From contig CAZGSG010000028.1 in assembly GCA_964528095.1 (NCBI GenBank), forward strand, positions 1 through 29,565: a DNA stretch of 29,565 nt, read 5' to 3'. This document shows positions 23,140 through 29,565 of this stretch, one piece after another (position 1 is the first letter of the stretch; every line of letters starts with the position of its first letter). Made by a program: the position numbers and the translations under genes. A model generated the notes under the pieces. It saw nothing but the letters and a program-made list of their open reading frames with translations, did no database searches and was not told the origin of the DNA. The stretch comes from CAZGSG01 sp964528095. GTDB lineage: Bacteria > Bacteroidota > Bacteroidia > Chitinophagales > Chitinophagaceae.

Positions 23140-24615
23140 ATGATCCCACTCTTATTGATATTGATCCCCTTGCTCACAGGCTTCGCGTCTTTCTTTTTTC
23201 GTGATGAAAAAGGAGTACGTGCCTGGGCCTTGTTTTCTTCTATTCTCACGCTGGCGGTTTCACTACTGGGGCTGACTATCTTTAAAGGAGCTGGATACCT
23301 GGCGCACCGTTCAGAATGGATGGGATCGATCGGCAGCAGTTTTTCGCTGGGAATGGATGGCATGGGTCAGTTGCTTTGTTTGTTGACAGCACTTTCTTAT
23401 CCGCTTATCTTCCTGGCCACCTGGAAAACAAATTATAAGAACGCGAAGAATTTCTTTGCACTGATGTTGCTGGCACAGGCGGGACTGATGGGTGTGTTCC
23501 TTGCAATGGATGCACTGGTCTTTTATTTCTTCTGGGAGCTGGCATTGATACCCATGTATTTTCTTTGTTCACAATGGGGAGGAGAGCGGCGCATACCGGT
23601 CACGTTTAAATTCTTTATCTATACGTTTGTCGGTTCGCTTTTTATGCTGGTAGGTATCTTGTTCGTATATGGCCATACAAAGGACCATTCTTTTGATATC
23701 AGTTCTTTTTATAGCGCGGTTATTTCCCGTAATGATCAAAGCTGGTTGTTCTGGTTTTTCTTTATAGCATTTGCCATCAAGATGCCGATCTTTCCATTTC
23801 ATACCTGGCAGCCTGATACGTATGAACAATCACCTACCGCCACTACCATGGTATTGAGCGGGGTGATGGTAAAGATGGGTGTATTCGGTGTGCTTCGCTG
23901 GTTATTGCCCGTATTGCCAGCCGGTTCATTTTCCTGGGGCGATGTGGTATCCTCCATGGCGGTCGCGGGCATGATCTACGCGTCGCTGATCGCCATTCGC
24001 CAGGATGATCTGAAACGACTGGTCGCGTATTCATCCATCGCGCATATCGGCTTAATGTGTATCGCCATCTTCGCGGAACACGAAATCGGATTGCAGGGCG
24101 TGATGATACAGATGTTCAATCACGGTATCAATATCATCGGACTGTGGATAGGCGTGGAATGGATAGAACGCAAATTCGGCACAAGAAAAATATCTGAACT
24201 GGGAGGTATCGCGCAGCAGGCGCCCGTGATGGCGATCCTTTTCGTGGTCATAGCGCTGGCTAATATCGCCTTGCCATTGACCAACGCGTTCATCGGGGAG
24301 TTTTTGATGTTTACAGGTATTTTCACTTCTATTGGTTCCAAATACAATTTATGGTTTACTGTGCTGGCAGGTGTTTGTATCATCCTGTCCGCGGTATATA
24401 CATTGAATATGGTACGCAAGGTATTTTATGGAAATACCAACGCGCTGACCGCGAATACGGTGGATATAGGATGGCAGGAAAAATTAGCGCTCACGATCAT
24501 CGTGATACTGATTTTTGTGATCGGGGTTTATCCGCAACCGTTTTTGCAACTGACCAGTGATATCACAGACTCAATTTTAAAAAATTCAGAACTACCTGCT
24601 TTGATCAGGAAGTAA
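23140..24615 (+). CDS. nuoM: NADH-quinone oxidoreductase subunit M (antiporter-like)
   Basis: A 491-residue, roughly fourteen-helix proton-pumping subunit. The conserved glutamate is in FFWELALIPMYFL (E133), the lysine in AFAIKMPIFPFHTWQPDTYE (K214), and the second channel lysine region in IRQDDLKRLVAYSSIAHIG. The segment FHTWQPDTYEQSPT is the usual family signature with Q in place of L (L-P-D is the more common form). It starts 20 bases after nuoL and ends 9 bases before nuoN. Confidence 0.97.
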   Translation: MIPLLLILIPLLTGFASFFFRDEKGVRAWALFSSILTLAVSLLGLTIFKGAGYLAHRSEWMGSIGSSFSLGMDGMGQLLCLLTALSYPLIFLATWKTNYKNAKNFFALMLLAQAGLMGVFLAMDALVFYFFWELALIPMYFLCSQWGGERRIPVTFKFFIYTFVGSLFMLVGILFVYGHTKDHSFDISSFYSAVISRNDQSWLFWFFFIAFAIKMPIFPFHTWQPDTYEQSPTATTMVLSGVMVKMGVFGVLRWLLPVLPAGSFSWGDVVSSMAVAGMIYASLIAIRQDDLKRLVAYSSIAHIGLMCIAIFAEHEIGLQGVMIQMFNHGINIIGLWIGVEWIERKFGTRKISELGGIAQQAPVMAILFVVIALANIALPLTNAFIGEFLMFTGIFTSIGSKYNLWFTVLAGVCIILSAVYTLNMVRKVFYGNTNALTANTVDIGWQEKLALTIIVILIFVIGVYPQPFLQLTSDITDSILKNSELPALIRK

Positions 24616-24624
24616 TAAACAAGT

Positions 24625-26001
24625 ATGAACGCATTATTACTATCGGCTTTAATGGGAGTTGTCATGATGTTTAGCGGTATACTGCTGAAACAGAAAGCGG
24701 CTATCCGGAGCATTGCAATTGCAGGAATGATCATTCTTCTCCTGGTGAATATCCTGGAGATGAGTGGCACGGTTCTTTTTAAAATAAACCTGGGCGGCAT
24801 GATGAGCTTTGACCGCTTTGCGTTGCTCTTCAATTCAATCGCTATTTTCTCCACGCTGGTATATTTTTTATTATCCGCGAAGGATATGGAAAAAGTAGGT
24901 GTGAACTACGCGGAATATTTCACACTCATCTTCTTTATACTTTGTGGTGTAGTACTTGCCGCTTCTTTTAAATCATTGCTTATTCTTTTCCTGGGTATCG
25001 AGATCATATCCATTCCCCTGTATATTCTTACCGGCAGTGATAAGCGCAACCTGAAAAGCAATGAAGCTTCGCTTAAGTATTTCCTGATGGGCGCGTTTTC
25101 TACCGGTTTAATGCTCATGGGTATCGCGCTGATCTATGGTACTACCGGCACATTTAATATTGAGCAAATGAACCTGGCCGCGGTGGAAAAACCATCTGCC
25201 CTCCTGGTCGCTGGTATGATATTATTGCTTTTCTCCATGTCGTTTAAAGTATCCGCGGCGCCATTTCATTTCTGGACACCCGATGTATACGATGGCGCGC
25301 CAACCGTGTTCACCTCCTTTATGGCCACGATCGTAAAAGCGGCGGTATTCATTGGGTTCATCCGCCTGTTTGATGAAACATTTGGCGGCATCCAGCCTGT
25401 ATGGCAATTATGGATAGCGGTCATTGCGGCAGCCACTTTGTTTATCGGGAATATTACCGCGGTCTTCCAGCAAAGTGTAAAACGGATGCTGGCTTATTCC
25501 AGTATCGCCCAGGCCGGTTTTATGTTGCTCGGCATATTTGCCATGAATACCTTTGGTAAAGAAGGCCTGTTACTTTATACGATCGCGTATAGTCTTGCTA
25601 CCATCGGCATATTCGCCGTGCTGGCCAGGATGAACGATTATACGTTTGAAGGCTTTAACGGCCTTGCGAAGCAACAACCTGTAATAGCTGCCGCGCTTAC
25701 CATTTTTATACTCTCCCTGGCAGGTATCCCGCTTACAGCAGGTTTCCTTGCCAAGTTCTATATGCTGCAGGCTGTTATCGCCACCGGCAGTTATACATGG
25801 CTCGTGATCTTCGCCATCCTGATGGCCGCGGTCAGCGTATATTATTATTTCCGGATCATCCAGGCCATGTATTTCAAAGAAGGTACTCCAGCGCCTTTTA
25901 CCGTTTCGCCGGCTTTCAAATGGACACTGGTCATACTGGCCGCCTGTATCATCCTGTTGGGTATCCGGCCGAGTCTTATTATCAACTGGCTCTACTTTTA
26001 G
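24625..26001 (+). CDS. nuoN: NADH-quinone oxidoreductase subunit N (antiporter-like)
   Basis: A 458-residue proton-pumping subunit and the last gene of the operon. It has the helix 5 glutamate in FLGIEIISIPLYIL (E125), the lysine in SMSFKVSAAPFHFWTPDVYD (K208), GAPTVFTSFMATIVKAAVF, and the second-half lysine in QQSVKRMLAYSSIAQAGFML. It is slightly shorter than E. coli NuoN (485). A composite repeat element begins 3 bases after its stop, and no strong terminator is evident between here and the next gene. Confidence 0.97.
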   Translation: MNALLLSALMGVVMMFSGILLKQKAAIRSIAIAGMIILLLVNILEMSGTVLFKINLGGMMSFDRFALLFNSIAIFSTLVYFLLSAKDMEKVGVNYAEYFTLIFFILCGVVLAASFKSLLILFLGIEIISIPLYILTGSDKRNLKSNEASLKYFLMGAFSTGLMLMGIALIYGTTGTFNIEQMNLAAVEKPSALLVAGMILLLFSMSFKVSAAPFHFWTPDVYDGAPTVFTSFMATIVKAAVFIGFIRLFDETFGGIQPVWQLWIAVIAAATLFIGNITAVFQQSVKRMLAYSSIAQAGFMLLGIFAMNTFGKEGLLLYTIAYSLATIGIFAVLARMNDYTFEGFNGLAKQQPVIAAALTIFILSLAGIPLTAGFLAKFYMLQAVIATGSYTWLVIFAILMAAVSVYYYFRIIQAMYFKEGTPAPFTVSPAFKWTLVILAACIILLGIRPSLIINWLYF

Positions 26002-26003
26002 TT

Positions 26004-26266
26004 AATTCAAAAGTCAAAATTAAAAATTCAAAAATCGGTCGTTTAGAAGGGTGAATGTCTTACAGGCAGGGCAACTTGTTGAATTCCTGGCGGGCAATGC
26101 ATACTGGCATTGAAACGCTAAGTAATTCAAAATGCAAAATTCAAAAACCGGTCGTTTAGAAGGGTGAATCGCTCATAGGCGGATAGCTTTTTGAATTCCT
26201 GGCGGATAATGTATGCTGGCATTAACACACTCTATTTTTTAATTTTGCATTTTTAATTTTGAATTA
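26004..26266 (+). repeat. Composite element E5 with a tandemly duplicated core
   Basis: This fills most of the 318-base gene-free stretch after nuoN. Two direct units follow each other (26004-26123 and 26124-26234). Each opens with AATTCAAAA-type arm sequence and then CGGTCGTTTAGAAGGG (21 identical bases at 26036-26056 and 26149-26169). Each later has TTGAATTCCTGGCGG (26079-26093 and 26191-26205) and a diverged ATGCTGGCATT-like end. A single right arm, ending TTTTGAATTA, closes the array at 26235-26266 and is complementary to the opening arms. No reading frame is supported. Confidence 0.75.
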
Positions 26267-26273
26267 TAAATAG

Positions 26274-26306
26274 TTCGTCTTTCTAGATTTTGTTTTTCTA
26301 ATTTTA
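26274..26306 (+). promoter_or_regulatory. Possible promoter of the MacB-like permease gene
   Basis: TAATTTTA at 26299-26306 matches TAnnTTTG at all but the last fixed position. TTCG at 26274-26277, the same -33 variant as in the nuo promoter, lies 21 bases upstream. It is just past the right arm of element E5 and 13 bases before the permease start. Weak but well placed. Confidence 0.35.
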
Positions 26307-26319
26307 GGGAATACAAATC

Positions 26320-27597
26320 ATGAGTTTCCTCGACGTCTTATCGCTGGCTTTTCGCACCGTGCGTGGCAATAAACTGCGTACGGCGCTTACTGTTGCTATT
26401 ATTGCCTTTGGCATCATGGCACTGGTGGGTATCATTACAGCCATTAAAGCGATGAACCAGAAATTCTCCGAAAGCTTTTCAACGATGGGGGCGAATGCAT
26501 TTACTATTAGGTATAAGGAAGTGAATATCCGGTTTGGCGGCGGTGGTGGCAGGGAAGTAAAGCTGTCAAAAAAAGGACAGCGCAAAGAGAAGAAATCGAA
26601 CCTGGGAAGAAAGCTGACAAAAGATGAAGCGGAACTATTTGTAAAAACATATCCTTACCCGGCTATTACCAGCATTTCTGTTTTTGGTAATCGTAATAAT
26701 ATTGTTTCATATGAGGACAGGAAATCGAGTCCCAACGTGATGTTATTTGGTGGTGATGAGAATTATCTGTTGTTGAATGGCTTTACATTACTGGACGGAC
26801 GTAATATGAACAGGATGGAAGTATCCTCGGGAACAAATATCTGTATGCTTGGATATGATGTAGCGAAAAAATTATTTAAAGAAGGAGTGGAGCGCGCGAC
26901 TAATGCGGTCATTCGTATTAATAGTATTCCTTATAGGGTGACGGGTGTAATGGATAGCCGCGGTTCCACATTTGGATTCAGCCGGGATAATGTGATCATC
27001 ACCAGTTATAATAATATACAACGCAATTTCCCCTCGGGCGCTTCTTATGTAGTGGCGGTGATGACGAATGATCTGCGACAGGTGGCCGAAGGCATGAGTG
27101 AAGCGGAGATCACCTTCAGGGCGATTCGCAAATTGCCGCCAACAGAAGAGAATAATTTTGTATTGGACAGGAGCGACAGCATTGCCGAAAAAGCAATGAA
27201 CAGTCTCGGATTTCTTACGGTCTCCGCAACGGTGATCGGTTTTATTACGCTGATCGGCGCGGCTATCGGGCTCATGAATATAATGCTGGTATCGGTATCT
27301 GAACGAACCAAGGAAGTAGGCCTGGTAAAAGCGATCGGGGGTAAAAGCAAGATGGTGAGAAGACAGTTCCTGCTGGAAGCCATTATAATAAGTTTGCTGG
27401 GAGCCATCTTCGGTATATTTCTTGGAGTGCTGGTAGGCAACCTTTTCTCTATGGTGCTGGGCACGGGTTTCGTGATTCCATGGGCCTGGGTAATCGGTGG
27501 AATCGTGATCTGCAGTGCGGTCGGACTGCTCGCCGGAATATATCCCGCAGTAAAGGCCGGACGCTTAAATCCGATTGAAGCACTGCGTTATGAATAG
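26320..27597 (+). CDS. ABC transporter permease, MacB/FtsX family
   Basis: A 425-residue permease of the MacB type. The N-terminus (FLDVLSLAFRTVRGNKLRTA) leads into a first membrane helix at about 22-42, followed by a MacB-type periplasmic core of about 250 residues. Three C-terminal helices follow, with the family motif SERTKEVGLVKAIGGK between the first two, and the ending AVKAGRLNPIEALRYE. A polybasic stretch (KLSKKGQRKEKKSNLGRK, about residues 80-97) sits in the periplasmic domain and is unusual. No ATPase gene is adjacent; it must use one from elsewhere. Substrate unknown (peptide, lipid or drug export are family roles). Confidence 0.9.
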   Translation: MSFLDVLSLAFRTVRGNKLRTALTVAIIAFGIMALVGIITAIKAMNQKFSESFSTMGANAFTIRYKEVNIRFGGGGGREVKLSKKGQRKEKKSNLGRKLTKDEAELFVKTYPYPAITSISVFGNRNNIVSYEDRKSSPNVMLFGGDENYLLLNGFTLLDGRNMNRMEVSSGTNICMLGYDVAKKLFKEGVERATNAVIRINSIPYRVTGVMDSRGSTFGFSRDNVIITSYNNIQRNFPSGASYVVAVMTNDLRQVAEGMSEAEITFRAIRKLPPTEENNFVLDRSDSIAEKAMNSLGFLTVSATVIGFITLIGAAIGLMNIMLVSVSERTKEVGLVKAIGGKSKMVRRQFLLEAIIISLLGAIFGIFLGVLVGNLFSMVLGTGFVIPWAWVIGGIVICSAVGLLAGIYPAVKAGRLNPIEALRYE

Positions 27598-27794
27598 GCT
27601 TGTTTTCGATCAAATCTTCTCTATGAATTTCTTATCAAATTATTTTACAGGCACTTGGTGCATTTAAAAAAATCCTTAACTTGAAGCCCTTTCCCGAAAA
27701 TAATCGAACCCGGGGATTTTTGTATAAACTTTTTCAGTAGAATTGCAGCCTTAAAGGCTCTATTAAAAATTTAAAAACACTAAAAATTAAGATC

Positions 27795-28646
27795 ATGGCA
27801 GAAACAAGACCAACTGCAACCGTTAAGGCTACCTCTGTTCAACCCAAGAAAAGCAGTAATGCCATTTCGTGGATTGCTCCGATTGTGTGTGTTATCGCAG
27901 GCTATTTAATCTGGCGATTCTTGATGGGTGATCCCACAGGATTTGCTACCAAAGGTGAAGGCTGGTTCTGGCCTGAGCACAAAGGACCAAAAGACGCGTT
28001 CCACAGGATCTATGAAGGTGGTATCATCGTTCCGTTGCTGATCGGTATGTTATTAATGGTTATCGTTTTCTCTATTGAAAGAGCGTTGACTATCAAAAAA
28101 GCGTTGGGTAATGGCTCTATCTCTGACTTTATCCGCAAAGTACAGTATCATCTTGCTAACCGCAATGTGGATGCTGCATTGTCTGAGTGCGACAAACAAC
28201 GTGGATCTGTTGGTAATGTAATGAAAGCAGGTCTTCGCCGTTACAAAGAAATGATCAATGAAGGCAACCTGAATACTGAGCAGAAAGTTATTTCTATTCA
28301 GAAAGAAGTTGAAGAAGCTACAGCGCTTGAACTGCCTATGCTGCAAAAGAACCTGGTGTTCTTATCTACAATCACTTCAGTTGGTACCCTCGTTGCCCTG
28401 TTGGGAACGGTTATCGGTATGATCAAATCATTCGCTGCATTGGGTGAATCAGGTGGTGGATCTGACTCAAGCGCACTGGCGGTTGGTATCTCCGAAGCCT
28501 TGTATAACACGGCATTGGGTATCGGTACTTCGGCCCTGGCATTGATCATGTACAACATTTTCACTACCAAGATCGATTCTATCACATATGGTATTGATGA
28601 ATCAGGATTTACCCTGACACAGAGCTTTGGTTCACTCTACAAATAA
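27795..28646 (+). CDS. exbB: MotA/TolQ/ExbB proton channel family protein
   Basis: A 283-residue inner-membrane proton-channel subunit that, with ExbD, powers TonB. Membrane helices lie at about residues 25-43, 76-96, 182-212 and 230-258; the first is extra compared with three-helix E. coli ExbB. The conserved core is LVFLSTITSVGTLVALLGTV, followed by MIKSFAAL and ISEALYNTALGIGTSALALI. A Gly/Ser stretch (GESGGGSDSS) sits between the last two helices. The cytoplasmic domain covers about 100-180. The 197-base upstream gap holds an A+T-rich leader and the small dyad AGCCTT-A-AAGGCT, with no clear promoter. exbD follows after 63 bases. Confidence 0.93.
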   Translation: MAETRPTATVKATSVQPKKSSNAISWIAPIVCVIAGYLIWRFLMGDPTGFATKGEGWFWPEHKGPKDAFHRIYEGGIIVPLLIGMLLMVIVFSIERALTIKKALGNGSISDFIRKVQYHLANRNVDAALSECDKQRGSVGNVMKAGLRRYKEMINEGNLNTEQKVISIQKEVEEATALELPMLQKNLVFLSTITSVGTLVALLGTVIGMIKSFAALGESGGGSDSSALAVGISEALYNTALGIGTSALALIMYNIFTTKIDSITYGIDESGFTLTQSFGSLYK

Positions 28647-28649
28647 TAG

Positions 28650-28684
28650 TGAATAATCTCGTGTGGATTTTTCGGAATTATTCA
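28650..28684 (+). promoter_or_regulatory. Stem-loop between exbB and exbD
   Basis: TGAATAAT (28650-28657) pairs with ATTATTCA (28677-28684) around a 19-base loop. There is no T-run after it, so it is not a terminator. A stem-loop at this place could protect the exbB message from 3' decay and so raise ExbB over ExbD, but this is inference and the stem is weak. Confidence 0.35.
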
Positions 28685-28709
28685 TCTAATATTAAAAATG
28701 AGGTAAAAT

Positions 28710-29366
28710 ATGCCAAGTGTTAAAATACCCAGAAAAAGTACGGATACGGATATGACCCCCTTTGTGGACATAGCCTTTCTGATCCTGTCCTTTTTCATCA
28801 TGGCAACCAAATTCAAACCTGCCGAGCCTGTCAAGGTTGAAACGCCTAATTCCGTTTCTTCTAAAATGTTGAAAGAAGAAAATGCGGTGTTGATTACGAT
28901 CGATCCGGAGAGTAAAGTGTATTTGAACATATCTTCTCCAAAAGACCCGGCAAAATTGTCAACGATCATCGATGGAATTAATACAACCCGGAATCTTGGT
29001 TTGACGGATGCACAAAAGAAAAGTTTTGTAACGGCGCCTATCATCGGTGTTCCTTTTACAGGATTAAAGCAGTTGCTGGATCTTCCGTTGCCACAACAAG
29101 AGAAAGTAAAGCAGCCCGGTATTCCTGTTTTGGATACACTCAACAATGAACTTGTTTGGTGGATATCTGAAGCGAAAAAAGCTTTTTCCGGCGGTAAGCT
29201 GATCTATTTGATTAAAGGAGATAACAATTCTAAGTATCCCACTTTTGAGGCTGTGATCAATGCGATGAGAAAGAATGAAGAATTTAAGTATAATCTTATC
29301 ACATCACAGGAAGGAGCACCAGAGGGTACTGAACTTTACAAAGAAATGATGCAGGGTAAGAAATAA
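28710..29366 (+). CDS. exbD: Biopolymer transporter ExbD/TolR, long form
   Basis: A 218-residue partner of ExbB with a short cytoplasmic tail and one membrane helix, TDMTPFVDIAFLILSFFIMA, that carries the essential Asp of the FVDIAF motif. A periplasmic domain follows. It is about 75 residues longer than E. coli ExbD (141). The extra part, about residues 85-150 (from IIDGINTTRNLGLTDAQKKS to LDTLNNELVWWISEA), lies inside the periplasmic domain. The end of the normal fold is still seen in YPTFEAVINAMRKNEEFKYN. It is followed by a second exbD gene, an arrangement frequent in Bacteroidota. Confidence 0.92.
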   Translation: MPSVKIPRKSTDTDMTPFVDIAFLILSFFIMATKFKPAEPVKVETPNSVSSKMLKEENAVLITIDPESKVYLNISSPKDPAKLSTIIDGINTTRNLGLTDAQKKSFVTAPIIGVPFTGLKQLLDLPLPQQEKVKQPGIPVLDTLNNELVWWISEAKKAFSGGKLIYLIKGDNNSKYPTFEAVINAMRKNEEFKYNLITSQEGAPEGTELYKEMMQGKK

Positions 29367-29400
29367 GTAACATTTTTAAATCACTTGTAAATCATTTATT

Positions 29401-29565
29401 ATGGCTAGTATAGAAGGTGGTGGTGATAGTGGCCACAAAAAAGGACCAGGTGTAAAAAAAGCCAAAAAGTTGTCTACAAGAGTAGACATGACACCGATGG
29501 TGGACCTGGGATTTCTTCTTATCACGTTCTTTATTTTCACGGCTACAATGAGTTCACCGAAGACG
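29401..29565 (+). CDS. exbD: Second ExbD/TolR protein (partial, cut by window end)
   Basis: The first 55 residues of a second ExbD. A Gly/Lys-rich cytoplasmic start (MASIEGGGDSGHKKGPGVKK) is followed by the hallmark RVDMTPMVDLGFLLITFFIF, with the channel Asp in MVDLGF. It starts 34 bases after the first exbD and continues past the window. Two different ExbD proteins per ExbB suggest a heterodimeric ExbD pair inside the ExbB ring, or alternative partners; a tonB gene would be expected next. Confidence 0.9.
   Translation, partial: MASIEGGGDSGHKKGPGVKKAKKLSTRVDMTPMVDLGFLLITFFIFTATMSSPKT

Noticed and set aside
26004..26234. Direct repeats resembling a small CRISPR array
   Set aside because: There are only two units, the repeated part is long and diverged, the intervening sequence is itself related between the units, and no cas genes are present.
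27598..27794. Promoter for exbB (TTTG followed by TAGAATTG near 27718-27748)
   Set aside because: The spacing is about 15 bases where 19-21 is expected and the -7 match is imperfect, so I do not list it as a feature.

Overview
The window looks like a chromosomal segment from a Bacteroidota bacterium, most likely a member of the Chitinophagaceae. The grounds are a DUF4836 lipoprotein, the family-typical short NuoG, an exbB-exbD-exbD cluster, exported proteins cleaved after A-Q, and promoter-like TAnnTTTG (-7) motifs in place of sigma70 boxes. The assignment rests on gene content and motif recognition only; no search was run.

Layout. 1-525 holds the 3' end of a thiolase gene with an in-frame TGA just before its last catalytic segment. 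576-1444 holds two small plus-strand genes, an exported hypothetical protein and a DinB-like protein. 1542-7036 is a minus-strand cluster read from right to left: low-molecular-weight tyrosine phosphatase, hisS, a DUF4836 lipoprotein, a terminator, an ABC ATPase and an FtsX/MacB-like permease. 7193-10140 (plus) holds a small membrane protein, a PstS-like lipoprotein and a TPR protein, closed by a strong terminator.

10262-26001 is a complete complex I operon, nuoA-B-C-D-E-F-G-H-I-J-K-L-M-N. It has the peripheral-arm subunits first and the membrane proton-pumping subunits last. Non-nuo genes sit inside it: a VOC/PhnB-like protein, an NTF2-like exported protein and a 68-residue membrane protein between nuoE and nuoF, and a four helix bundle (23S rRNA-IVP family) protein between nuoF and nuoG. 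26320-27597 is a lone MacB-like permease. 27795 to the end is an exbB-exbD-exbD energy-transduction cluster cut by the window edge.

The most unusual structure is a family of A+T-rich elements with ends of the form AATTCAAAA...TTTTGAATT. They fill the gaps nuoB/nuoC, nuoD/nuoE, NTF2-like/nuoF, nuoF/nuoG and the space after nuoN, almost exactly from stop codon to next start codon. Their arms are long imperfect inverted repeats. One copy brackets the four helix bundle gene, an arrangement that recalls the intervening sequences of 23S rRNA, where the same protein family is encoded between complementary ends. They may be a mobile or RNA-processed element family living inside an essential operon.

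How the genes work together: complex I oxidises NADH, reduces quinone and pumps ions. ExbB/ExbD turn the resulting proton gradient into mechanical work for TonB-dependent uptake. The small protein/PstS-like/TPR set is of a kind often found next to exbBD/tonB in this family, by recollection, but here it is separated from exbBD by the nuo operon.
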